Assembly: GCA_009792885.1 (NCBI GenBank)
Contig: WMCF01000009.1
Coordinates: 1,775,054 to 1,839,053 of the forward strand
DNA: 64,000 nucleotides
Origin: Eremophila alpestris peregrina
Lineage: Eukaryota; Chordata; Aves; Passeriformes; Alaudidae
Direction of reading: 5' to 3'
Shown here: positions 39,420 to 49,120 of the stretch, one piece after another
How positions within the stretch are numbered: the stretch's first letter is position 1
Layout: every line of letters starts with the position of its first letter
Notes under the pieces: model-generated
The model's database searches: none
Seen by the model: the letters and a program-made list of their open reading frames with translations, nothing else
What the model was told of the DNA's origin: nothing
Program-made: the position numbers and the translations under genes

Positions 39420-40025
39420 GGAAGTGCTCCAGGTTTTGGAGCAGAGATTCCCCTGCATCCTGCAGACCCAGGTGAGGCAGGCTGTCCCCCTACACCCCGT
39501 GCAGGACCCCATACAAGTGGATGCCAGAAAGAGGCTCTGACCCATGTAGGAAGTCTGGGCTGGAATGGGTTTGCTGGCAGGACTTGGAGCCCTGCAGGGG
39601 ACCCACACTGCACAGTCTGTTCCTGAAGGACATCACGCCATGGGAGGGACTCACATTGGGGCAGTTTGTGAAGATGTGCAGCCTGTGGAAAGGACTCCTA
39701 CTGGAGAAGCCCATGGAGGAGTGTCTCCAGGAAGAGGGACCCCACATTGGAGCAGAGGAATAGTGTGAGGAGTCCTCCCCCTGAGGGGAAAGGAATGGCA
39801 GAAACATCACTTGGTTAACTGACTCCAACCAACCCCCAATCCCCATTCCCTGCCTGGAGGGGTGGAGGAGGTAGAGGTAGAGAATTTGGGAGTGATCTTC
39901 CTTATCTTCACCCATGAGACTTTTGTTATATTTTTTCTTAACTGTCCAGCTAAAGATGAAAGTGATAGGGTGGTTTTGGTAGGCTCCTTGTGTCCACCCT
40001 GGATCAGCCCACCTCAACATCTCCA
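39420..40025 (+). mobile_element. avian ERVL-type LTR (solo or fragment)
   Basis: Segments such as GCTGGAATGGGTTTGCTGGC, CAGTCTGTTCCTGAAGGACA, GGGAGGGACTCACATTGGGG, GTGTGAGGAGTCCTCCCCCT, and near the end ACCCATGAGACTTTTGTTAT, AACTGTCCAGCTAAAGATG, GTGTCCACCCTGGATCAGCC are the recurring phrases of avian ERVL LTRs. The usual purine-rich middle appears deleted around 39890. No internal gag or pol sequence or second LTR was seen, so it is probably a solo LTR. The 185-codon minus-strand frame at 39490-40047 is antisense LTR, not a gene. Confidence 0.8.
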
Positions 40026-42332
40026 CAAATTGTAAATCTGTTTTCAAGTGATAACTTTGATATAAAGCTCCTCAGAGATATGATGTACTTTGAACCTCAA
40101 TGATGCAAACTAATTTAATATTTTCTTTCATGTGAGGTGGGGTGGCTTTAGGAACTAAGGGTCAAAACCCAGGCAAAGTTTTGGTTTACAGAATTCCTTC
40201 CTAATAGTTGCCTCTGGTTTTGAACCACTTTTCATCTATTACTTGTTACTTGTATATGTACAAATGTGGTATTTGCAAGGACAGCTACATGGCTCTGTGT
40301 GCCCTACAACACTCACATTGCATTGTTGCATATCTTTGTGCTACAGTATGCAGTATGTGAAGTTTAGCTCCAGTTTCTATTATTTAAAAATTTCTTCCAG
40401 TGTAGCTGAGGTATCAAATACATGTGAGGAGAAAGGAGATAATGTGGTCCAACCTCCTGTTGAAAGCATGGCCTTAAAAGAAATAATTATCTACTGAGGT
40501 GTTGCTGTGTGAGAAAAAGCAGTACTTGGGTGCCTCTGAAAATTTGGGATGTGGCAAAATGAATTTTCCTGTGCCAGGTTTTTCTGACCTATGTCTGTCT
40601 TAATCATCTGACTCCTTTTTTAAGATCTGCAAACAATGGAAATACCCTTTTGGTCTTCATTTCACTTTATTCACTATCAGCATGTTGGAGGATGGTAATA
40701 AAGGATGGAATTAACTTGAATAGCACTTAATAAGTTCTCGGTTTATAAATCTGTCATAACCATGTACTTTTTTTTCAATATTTCAAGTACAATGGTAGCC
40801 TACAGAGATATCTGAGTTTTCTGAAAGCCAATCTAGAATATTTCTTCTACCAGTTAACTCTAAGGACCTGAGTGGACAATTTGTATGACAACTGTAAGAG
40901 AAACCTATTTTTTGTTGGTTTTCACTAAAATTTTAATTGGATACTGTTCTGAGTAAGGCCATAGGACTGACCTTCTGGCTAATCACTGCATAGGGTAGAT
41001 TGTGCACAGATATCAAGAGATGAAAAATGTATTTTGCCCCATCCATTTTTCATGAGATAAAATACACATAAAGATACTGTAAGCGTCTCTTTTCTTTCCT
41101 AGTAGCAAAAATTTTTCTCATCCAAACTCTGTGCTACAAAAGAACTGAGTGGCACCAACTGAGGCCCTTCTACATTGTGTCATCAGGAGAGCAGCACAAA
41201 TGCAAATAAGATATCTGTGGCTGTCAATGTATCTGTGCCAGATGTACTTTTGTGGGGAACACTAATGAAAGCATTTCCATTTCCACCTGCTAACTCTTAA
41301 ACTTGTGGAGTTTTAAAAAATGTCTTGCTTGAAGTTTGGAAATTTTTGGTGGTCTGTCATGACTAAGGATAGCCCAGTTGTCATATCTTAAAGAAAATGC
41401 AAAAGGCAGTTGCAAAACCAATTGAAAGGAATCTGAGACTGACAGATTTCAAACATGATTCCCAAGTCTGGCTCCTTCTGAGGGTAAACCAAAAATGTCA
41501 CTTTACACTCCACTAAATCTGTCTAAATGATATATTGAAATCAACCTCATGATGAGCCTTTGGACTTATAAATTAATGAATACATTGTCAGCTGTCTTCT
41601 CTATAAGTTTAAGTCAGAACCTAAAATAAGCCCAGTGTTTTTTGCATGGAGACTTTAATAATAGGCATAAATATTACTTGTATGGCAAGGAAGCCTGGGA
41701 GCTCCTGAACCCTACAAGAATTCATGCCAGGAAGTCTCAGTAGTCTGTCAATTGATTTACTTGTGTCCTTTCCTTGCTTTTTCCCAGTTCATGAATAATG
41801 TCTGTATGTGGATAATAAATAATCCAGTGAGTGATAGCTAGAGCAATGTATGTTGCCTGTTGTGCCCCTTCTCCTCCTGTTGCACTATGCAGTGATTGTT
41901 TTCTTGGCTCATGTGCTCTCAAGCCAAACAGAAATTTTGCACAGCATAGCATAATTCCTACTTTATGTACTTTTCACCTAGCAGTTCCTCTGCTGAGGGA
42001 AAATAAATCATAGCCATCTCCTGTATCCATGCTATGAAGCTTGCAATAAGAGAACAACTTAATTGTACCTGCTGCTGGGCCACAGTTTGGGCTTCTGCTC
42101 TCCTCCCACAGCAGCTATCATTAATGCCAATTGATGTGTACCCTTTCCCTGTTGCTAGGTGATGTGTGCCTTAAAAATGCAACTTCTATTGCTGTTCAGG
42201 GAGTCTCACAAATCTTGTTTGCTTTTGGTTCACATGATATGCAGTGAGGTTTGCAGGACCAGAAACACAGCTCAGAGTTCAGGGCATTTCCTTCTGCTGT
42301 CTGTTTGACTGTAAATCACTTAAAGATCCTGG

Positions 42333-42476
42333 TTTTCTTGACTGAAGAATGAATGACACCTGTTCTGGGGTAGGCAATGGAAAGACTTCTACTTCATAAC
42401 CTGCGTCTTTGACTTTGCCCACACACAAATTGTTGTGTCCTTCGGCATGGACTTGGCTGCTGCACCCAAGTGTTAT
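42333..42476 (-). pseudogene. SPMIP4: candidate C7orf31 exon relic (N-terminal region)
   Basis: On the minus strand VGKVKDAGYEVEVFPLPTPE continues to EQVSFILQSRK. Human C7orf31 has [20 protein letters not shown] followed by VEQFYYLTQNKK. Shared: GK, Gly-aromatic, Glu, aromatic-Pro, P-x-EQ (one gap), aromatic-aliphatic, Gln, Ser/Asn, basic-Lys. This is the expected place for the 5' part of a minus-strand C7orf31 lying between NPVF and CYCS. No clean donor follows, and the frame stops at 42279-42281. First coding exons were not found between here and NPVF. Confidence 0.42.
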
Positions 42477-43059
42477 ACTGCAAAACAGGTCTTTCAACAG
42501 CACTTGATAGGCAAAAGGTTTTCTGAGGCTCAGAAAAAACCCCAAAGATTAGTTTGGGACTCTTACATTCAGAAAGTGTAATCACATTGTTTTTTATCTG
42601 TTTAGCATTTCCTATTTTTGTTATTTCAGGTATGAGTGAGTAGAGAGAGTAGATATTCTCAGGACTATAGTCTTCTTCCTTTGGATTGAATTAGATTCAC
42701 CAGGCACAGGTTGAATAGTGTCCTGTAGCCTCATTAACTTTGTGGAGGAATGGCAACTCAGCATCTGTCCCATCTATGAATTTATCTGATCAGTTTGAAA
42801 GGGTTTTTTTCCAGGTTCTTCTAAAGGTATGTGAAATGTAAGGATATCTGGTTACTGTTTTTTTCCCCATAAAGACTAAGACAAGAGATAGGAGAACTAA
42901 TAAACTCTCAGACACCCAAACCTTGAGGAAGAAGAGGCAACAGGACAGTAACAAAAGCAGAACTCCTAGACCACTTCTTGATGGGGCTCGAACAGAACCA
43001 TTCAATGCCTTGAGGAGGGACACTGTGCATGGACACTGTGCACATGTCTGTGTATGATC

Positions 43060-43312
43060 TGCTGGCAAATCTCAAGCCAGACTAGCTGGAGAGTAGAGTG
43101 AGTGGTCTGGTTGCCAGCAGCTGAGGAGACAAAGGGATCTGTAGGTCTGAGGGCTAGGAACTGGAGAGAGACAGATTGTCTGGTTACAAGCTATTGAACA
43201 GACTGAGCATCAAAGGGCTGCTGATGCAGGCACCCATTTGTGTGCGTGATTCTAATGTCAATTTAAAGCTGGACTAGCTGGTGAGCAGAAGATGTGTGGG
43301 AGCCAGCTGCCA
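43060..43312 (+). repeat. three degenerate copies of an ACTAGCTGGAGAG-type unit
   Basis: Related blocks begin near 43081 (ACTAGCTGGAGAGTAGAGTG), 43156 (AGGAACTGGAGAGAGACAG) and 43273 (ACTAGCTGGTGAGCAGAAG). The first two are followed by (G/T)TCTGGTT(G/A)C and a purine-rich tail, the third by a diverged tail with GAGAGACAAG. The spacing is irregular. Could be an eroded retroelement segment or minisatellite; no family recognised. Confidence 0.5.
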
Positions 43313-44645
43313 GAGAGACAAGTTGCCTTTCAGATTTATATCTAAGATGACCCATAAAAGCCAGGAAAAGTGTTTTCTCAACACTTGATTTTTCTTTAGC
43401 TGCTCATGACACAAAAGCTATCAGTAGTTTTGATTCTGCTTCTGATTGTTATTCACATCATAGGCTTCTTATTATTTGAACCATGCATCTTTATTAATTT
43501 TATGCTTCTTTTAATTCTGCTTAAAATGCTTTAAATTATACAGCCATTGTTCTGAAATTCACTTTTACAACCAATGGGACATAAGTAGCAAAGAAATAAA
43601 TAGAATTTATACTACCCTGCCACTGAAGAAAACTACTACAACAATCATACAATTATCATTGCCTTATATGTCAAGGGTTTGTACAGAAAAAAATACATTA
43701 TGCATTCATGAAAGCAGGTTTGCATTTCAATTCACACATTTCCTTTTCATGACCTTTAGTTTTGAAAACACACTGCAGCTTTTCCAAGTCTTTCAGATTC
43801 TGTCTTCATAATTTCATTCCAGTATTAACATAACCGTTAGAATTCATATACCTAAAAATATCAGACAAATAAAACAAAAGCTGTTATAATTAGGTGAGAC
43901 AGTGAGAAAGGAATGAAAGAAATAAAATTAAATGAGAGAGAACCTTGACTTCTAATATATCTGTTCTGAACTTCTACTTTATGCATGTGTCAGATGGAGG
44001 TCAGGGGTAGAAAACTGAAATTCGGTTACGAGACAAATGGGCAGTTCCAGTAAAGCAGCAGTTATGATAAGGAGGACTGCTATTGAAGAGCTGGTTTAAA
44101 TTATTCTTCATAATAGCAGGAAATAGTTTTTTCTATCCTGAAAAAATTTCTGAGATGTCATAAAAATGTTTTCATGATAATGTGGACTGAGAAATCAAAA
44201 TCTCTAACATGGTCTCAGTAAGAAAATATGAAAAAAAATAGGCTTGGATGAGAAAAAATGATTTTCAGAATGCTGCTGTTCAGCTTGGAATATTGTCTTT
44301 TTTAACTCTAATTTGCATAAATTTAGGAAATGGAAGAGTAATTTTTGGGAAAGTTTGTAATTTTATAGTGCTGAAATGGGATATTTTAATGATTCTTAAC
44401 TTTCTTCACCAAAGCTATAACTTTTCAAAATGAAACCTGATCTAAAAAAGCATCAAATCTAATCCTGTCATATGAACATTTTCAGATTTGGCTATTTGAT
44501 GCCTTCTCATTAGAAAAGGTTTTATAAATAATTCTCCTCTACTTTTGACGAGACTTTTTGATTTGATGAACTGCAATCTTTCTTCTGGCAAATTGCAATC
44601 ATATTGAAATACTTCAGAATATTCCTAGAGGAATTCTAGCTGTAT

Positions 44646-47043
44646 TTAATCATTGCTAACCTGTGATTTAATATGCATTTTATAATGTGGCTTGGACACT
44701 TGTGCAGCATTACCTGGTTCAGATTCCTGAACGTCTGGAGGCAGATTGACAGCCAGTGACTTCCCAAATCTCTGTGGCAAATCTAGAAGTGATTGACTGG
44801 AACCTTTGACAAATGGAGATCTCCCAAGCCTGTGTGATATCTTTGGAGCATGATCAGGTATGTTCTCTCCAAAAGCTCTTCCAAATCTCAGGGGCAAATT
44901 AGCAAATGGTTTAATGCTTCTTTCTTCTGGATAATTTCTTCCAAATCTAAGAGGTAAATTAACAACTGAATTTGGCATCTTTCTTGCTGTAAAAGGGTTC
45001 ATTTTGATGATATCTTTTGATCCCCAGTCTTCCATTTCTTCAAAATTGAGACTCCTCTGTTTTTCTTCCAAAATATTATCTTTGATCTAAAGAAAAATAA
45101 TTTAAAGAAGGATACAATCATTTTATAGGGCATTACTCCTTCTACCAATGACACAAAGTATTCCATTTCATGCCTCCTTAGAAAGCTGCTGGATAATGGT
45201 CTTATCTTTTTGAATATGTAATGTTTTTTAGTTCCATTAGCTAAACTCCATTGTAACGTGAGCTCCTTCATATGGATTACTTCATATGCTGACATTGTCC
45301 TGCTTACCTGTTCAGAACTCTGACCACAAGGGCATATTTCCATATCAGTATCAGCAAATGGTTCAGCTCAAATGGGGTCAGTTAGAAATATTTCTGGGCA
45401 CAAGTGTCAGTGCCTGTGCAATCAGTTCAAGCAGGACAGCAGTTGCTGTCAGGTTCACATTTGCTACTATCACCACCTGAAGTTCTCTGGAGGGGAAGAT
45501 GCTGAACATATTTAGTGACTTCACACAGACTCAGACTCTTACTCACCTGGGCTGGATAACCAGGAGGATGGACCAAGCTACCTGAAAGGTAGAGCTCATT
45601 TCTTCCTCAGCACTGGGTGGATGCTTTGAACCCAATATCCATCCAGGCTAACAGACAGGAAAGTGAATGGAAAGCTTTTGGGTCAAGTTCACATCATGCC
45701 TGTTCTGGCTTTGCAGCATAGATGTTGCCCAGAGCTTTAAATGGCTTCAGTCCTCCACTAATACACATGATGCATTGGGAGCTCCTGGGCTCCTAAGTTT
45801 TGTGCAACCAGCACAAAATATACTTTCTGTATCTATGCTGTCATACAGTGAAGAACTGAGCCTAGTATATTACCTGTCTCATGATGTAAAGGGCAGCTAT
45901 TGCCTGAAAAAGAGCTTCATCAGTATGACCCTTCCTATAGAGCCGTGTTCTTCCCTCACCATATTGAAAATCACTTACTTCTGTGACAAAAATAAATTTC
46001 CAGGATTTAACAGCAAATATGTACAAATATGGATTTAAATTTCAGTTAAAGAAACAAATGCTGCTAATCCTAATTTCACTTCCTTATCCCTATTAGTCTT
46101 CCCTGTGAGCTTCTCCAGTTACTGGAAGAGAATGGGAATGAGCAATTCTAGTTCATACTTCATGATTAAAACTTTAAATAAACCATCCCTCTGATTGCAT
46201 TTGCACACTGCTTCTGGAAGTATATAAAAGATAATGAGCTAAAGTCCAGACGATTTGACTAGCATAGTTGAAATTGTATTTTGTTTCAAAGGATGTTTAT
46301 TATACCGATGATGATAAGTCAAGAAGAGAGGTTGGCTCCCATTTCCTAGGGACTATTTGCAGGGAAGGCATGAAAAATAATACAGATGAAGTGTGCAAAT
46401 TTCATTTGGCACCTATTGAGACATAATAAATGTGCAACCCTGCAAAGAAATTTTTATAGGCAATTTCCAGAGTAAAATTTTAAGACCATTAACTATATTA
46501 GATTTAAAATGTTCTCTGTTTATCATTATTCTTTGAGTATTATAAGCATGCCTTTATTAATTTTGGATTAATAATCTATCTGTTATATTATGAGCATAAA
46601 ATGCCTGACAGGAATGTTAATTGAGGACTCACTGTGTAAGTAAGAAACATTTCAGAAAAAGTCGCAGCCTAATCACAAAGCTGTACTGCAAGAAAATTGA
46701 AGTCTGAGTTGATTTACACAGTATGGGTGTTTGAGCAAATGAATTTCTTGGAAATTCTTTCAACAAGCTTTCTTCATACTGCTAGTGCTATAATGCTGAA
46801 TTTTGTGGAATGAGTGTAGGACAGCCTGTGCCAAAACACCCAGTGTGCTCAGGATCTGACCCACAGTCGCCCCAGACAATGTCACAGTAATACAGATCTT
46901 ACCTCGTAATATTTATCATCACTGTCTTCTCTGCTCTGCAGCCTCGACTTCATCAGTTCACTTAGGCACATGCTGTTTGATGTGAGAAAGACCACTGCAG
47001 TTAAAGCAAACAGATTCAGCTTCTTGGTTGAAATGACTTTCAT
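44646..47043 (-). CDS. NPVF: NPVF / gonadotropin-inhibitory hormone (RFRP) precursor
   Basis: Encodes a secreted hypothalamic prepropeptide processed into LPXRF-amide peptides that act through NPFFR1 (GPR147) to restrain gonadotropin release. Exon 1 is 46903-47043: ATG at 47043-47041, 47 codons, with a signal peptide (MKVISTKK, hydrophobic core about residues 9-21). Its donor is TACGAG|GTAAGA. Intron 1 is 45087-46902 (1.8 kb). Exon 2 starts at 45086 (TTTTTCTTTAG|ATCAAAGAT) and codes for the peptides: an LPLRF-GR slot, the central SIKPFANLPLRF-GR, a slot ending HRL-GR, and an LPQRF-GK slot. The 3' end is uncertain. A CCAG|GTAATG donor after 44714 gives about 172 residues plus a tiny third exon, close to the 173 I recall for chicken; without that splice the frame runs to TAA at 44646-44648, about 193 residues. 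Longer in-frame upstream Met codons lie at or above the predicted transcript start, so 47043 is preferred. Confidence 0.95.
44760..44819 (-). other. NPVF: NPVF-encoded LPQRFamide peptide (GnIH-RP2)
   Basis: SPFVKGSSQSLLDLPQRFGK. Corresponds to quail RP2 (I recall SSIQSLLNLPQRFamide). Here the processing end is GK, and a single Lys before GSSQ offers the N-terminal cut (44804). The LPQRF end is intact. Confidence 0.85.
44820..44876 (-). other. NPVF: degenerate peptide slot ending HRL-GR
   Basis: AFGENIPDHAPKISHRLGR lies between two cleavable GR sites. It keeps the Gly-Arg amidation and cleavage signal but ends in Arg-Leu, not Arg-Phe. If released it would be an RL-amide without the LPXRF signature, so probably a spacer or a decayed RFamide repeat. 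Confidence 0.6.
44877..44918 (-). other. NPVF: mature GnIH, SIKPFANLPLRF-amide
   Basis: Follows E-E-R and ends GR: SIKPFANLPLRFGR. The bioactive core peptide, with the LPLRF C-terminus needed for receptor binding. The sequence equals what I recall as the isolated European starling GnIH, and differs from the zebra finch and sparrow form (Ser for Ala) and the galliform forms (SIKPSAY- or SIRPSAY-). Confidence 0.93.
44937..45053 (-). other. NPVF: NPVF-encoded LPLRFamide peptide 1 (GnIH-RP1)
   Basis: From Ser after K-Q-R (45053) to LPLRF-GR (44937). Quail RP1 is a long form starting SLNFEEM, and that boundary is conserved here. Inside it this bird has an Arg-Lys pair just before MPNSVVNLPLRF-GR (44978-44937), which could release a 12-residue amidated form. 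Gly supplies the amide and the trailing Arg is the cleavage site. Confidence 0.8.
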
Positions 47044-47105
47044 TTTTCTCAAGTTAAGTTTACTAAGAGAGCTCAGAATCTGCACAGAAATTAAAACTGC
47101 CATCT

Positions 47106-47112
47106 TTTTATA
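47106..47112 (-). promoter_or_regulatory. NPVF: TATA box of NPVF
   Basis: The minus strand reads TATATAAAAAG with TATAAAA at 47112-47106, 63 nt upstream of the ATG. Initiation about 25-30 nt downstream would give a 5' UTR near 35-40 nt. This argues against the Met at 47103 as a start, because it would lie upstream of the transcript. Confidence 0.65.
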
Positions 47113-47144
47113 TAATCAGAAAACAAAACAAATTTTTTTCACCA

Positions 47145-47152
47145 TGACATCA
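47145..47152 (-). promoter_or_regulatory. NPVF: CRE-like TGATGTCA upstream of NPVF
   Basis: One-mismatch CRE about 33 bp upstream of the TATA box on the NPVF strand. Position and sequence suit a cAMP- or AP-1-responsive neuropeptide promoter. Function is inferred from sequence only. Confidence 0.4.
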
Positions 47153-47199
47153 GTCTCTAAAGCTCCAATTCCCACTATTAATTAGGGAAGTAATTTGAA

Positions 47200-48655
47200 T
47201 ATATTTGAAGAATGTTGGGAATTTCTTTTGTGAAGCTTTTTAGATAACATAACTTCTTGTTAGGGACACACTGACTTCACAAATATTTTCTTCTGGTATG
47301 TCTTAATTAACTAATTTTGAGAGTCACAACAGTAGGGATATACAACAGCCTCAATGCTCCGTCACGAGTGGACAAAATCACCTTGTTTCTTTCTTTTGTA
47401 TCAGTGTCCTCAGAAGGACTATGAAAGGAAGCTTTCAATATATAAGCATTCCTCTGCTTTAACAATCCTTTTGGACCACAAAATTCTTGTTTACACTTAT
47501 GTACACCTAGGAACATTAGTCCCATTGAAATCAAGTGCTATTTATTGGAGTTGTTGATCAGATCCTAAGAGATGTTGTCCATCAACACCATCTATTGACA
47601 TATATAGTGTCTATGCTCTAAATTTGACATGTTAATTTGCATTCAGAATGGATTAGGTGCATGCTTTTAAAAACCTGCCCATAAGGTAGATTTTTAGAAA
47701 TTTCAAAGGTTATGTTATATCTATGTTTTCCAGGCCAAATTTACAACAGTGGTTTTTAAAAAGGCATCTGCCACTTAATTGAACACAGGGAAAGCACTGG
47801 ACTGCCTATGCATGTCTTGTCCCAGAAGGAGATTCAGGATACAGACTAAACCTACCCTTAAAGCACACATTGAATTGATTTCTAGATGGGCTGGTGAGCC
47901 AGGCTAATATTAGAAAAAAAAGCATACTGTGTTGTTCTTCCATTTGTTATTCCTAAATTCTTGAGCTGATTTAAATTAGTACTTAAAATCAGCCCCATGT
48001 GGAGGAAATCTGATTGCTCACATTAAGTGCTTGCACTGAAAATTGGACTCTAGGTATGTGAGTTTGCAATTCAACACCAGAGTTGTAAAATGTCCACTCC
48101 ATCACAGCAATGTTGTCCCAAGAGAACAGGTTTTATGCTGTGAGCAGCATGGATAGTATGGACTGTTTATCTGTCAACAGTGAGTTACTGTCTTTGCTGC
48201 ACATTGAAGCTGAAGGATTTGCAAGTAACCTCATTTTTTAATTAAGTTGGCTGTTTTGATGAGTGCATGCATGCAGTCATTTCTACCTCAGATTCTCTGA
48301 AACTGAGAACCATAAGCGGCCTTCAGAGGGAAATCCCATTGACAGAGCTGAAAGTGAAAAGGGGACAATGTCTCAGATGAACTTCCCCAGGTGGGGAGGA
48401 TGTCAAAGTTTCTGCTCATTTCTTATGTGACAGAGACCATCAAATTGCTAAAATAGATGAGAATGGTATCAGTAAGATAATTAGGAGCTCCTGTGAGAAA
48501 AGAGCGTATTTTAATAATTTACTGGCTTTTGTGTGTCACTTTCCTTTGCTATTGTTCATTTACATTTCAATTTTTACATTTATGTTGTTGTACTTCTTGT
48601 TTCTCTGTGGTGTGTAATCCTTTTGGCCCTGGATGACAGCAGAAAAGGTTGAGTT
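47200..48655. other. NPVF upstream non-coding sequence
   Basis: AT-rich, no convincing open frame or named repeat. It probably contains hypothalamic enhancer elements of NPVF, but I cannot point to any from sequence alone. Confidence 0.45.
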
Positions 48656-48659
48656 CAAA

Positions 48660-49120
48660 GACCATAGAATCATAGATGGTTTTGGGTTGGAAGAGACCTT
48701 AAAGATCATCTAGTTCCAACCCCCATGCCATAGTCAGGGATGCTTTCCCCTAGATCAGGTTGCTCTGAGCCCCATCCAAGCTCAGGACATCCACATCTTT
48801 TCTTGGCAACCTGTTCCAGTGCCTCACCACCCTCACAGTGAAGAATTTCTTCCCTATATCTAATCCAAATCCACTCTCTTTAAGTTTAAAGCTATTCCCC
48901 CTTGTCCTTTCACTACAGACCTTCGTGAAAAGTCTCTCTGCAGCTCTCTTGTAGGCTCCCTTTAGGTACTAAAAGGTGCTTCAGTTCTCTCTGGAGCCTT
49001 CCTTTCTCCAGGCTGAACAACCCCTTCTCTCAGCCTGTCTTCACGGGAAAGGTTCTCCAGCCCTCTGAACATCTTCACTGCCCTCCTCTGGACCCACTCC
49101 AACATGTGGATGTGGTAGAT
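48660..49120 (-). mobile_element. CR1 LINE 3' end
   Basis: Reverse-complement CR1: ACCATAGAATCATAGATGGT, TTGGGTTGGAAGAGACCTTA, AAGATCATCTAGTTCCAACC, CCTGTTCCAGTGCCTCACCA, AAGAATTTCTTCCCTATATC, GGTTCTCCAGCCCTCTGAAC. The 3' terminal repeat is at 48662-48675. The minus-strand peptide RRAVKMFRGLENLSREDRL is the C-terminal part of the RT frame. One of the better preserved CR1 copies in the window. Confidence 0.95.

Noticed and set aside
39490..40047. 185-codon minus-strand frame, the longest in the window
   Set aside because: It lies entirely within, and antisense to, the ERVL-type LTR and has no domain or signal.
47041..47103. Upstream in-frame Met at 47103 as an alternative NPVF start
   Set aside because: It lies only 3 nt from the TATA box, upstream of the expected transcription start. 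The Met at 47043 begins a good signal peptide of the known avian form.
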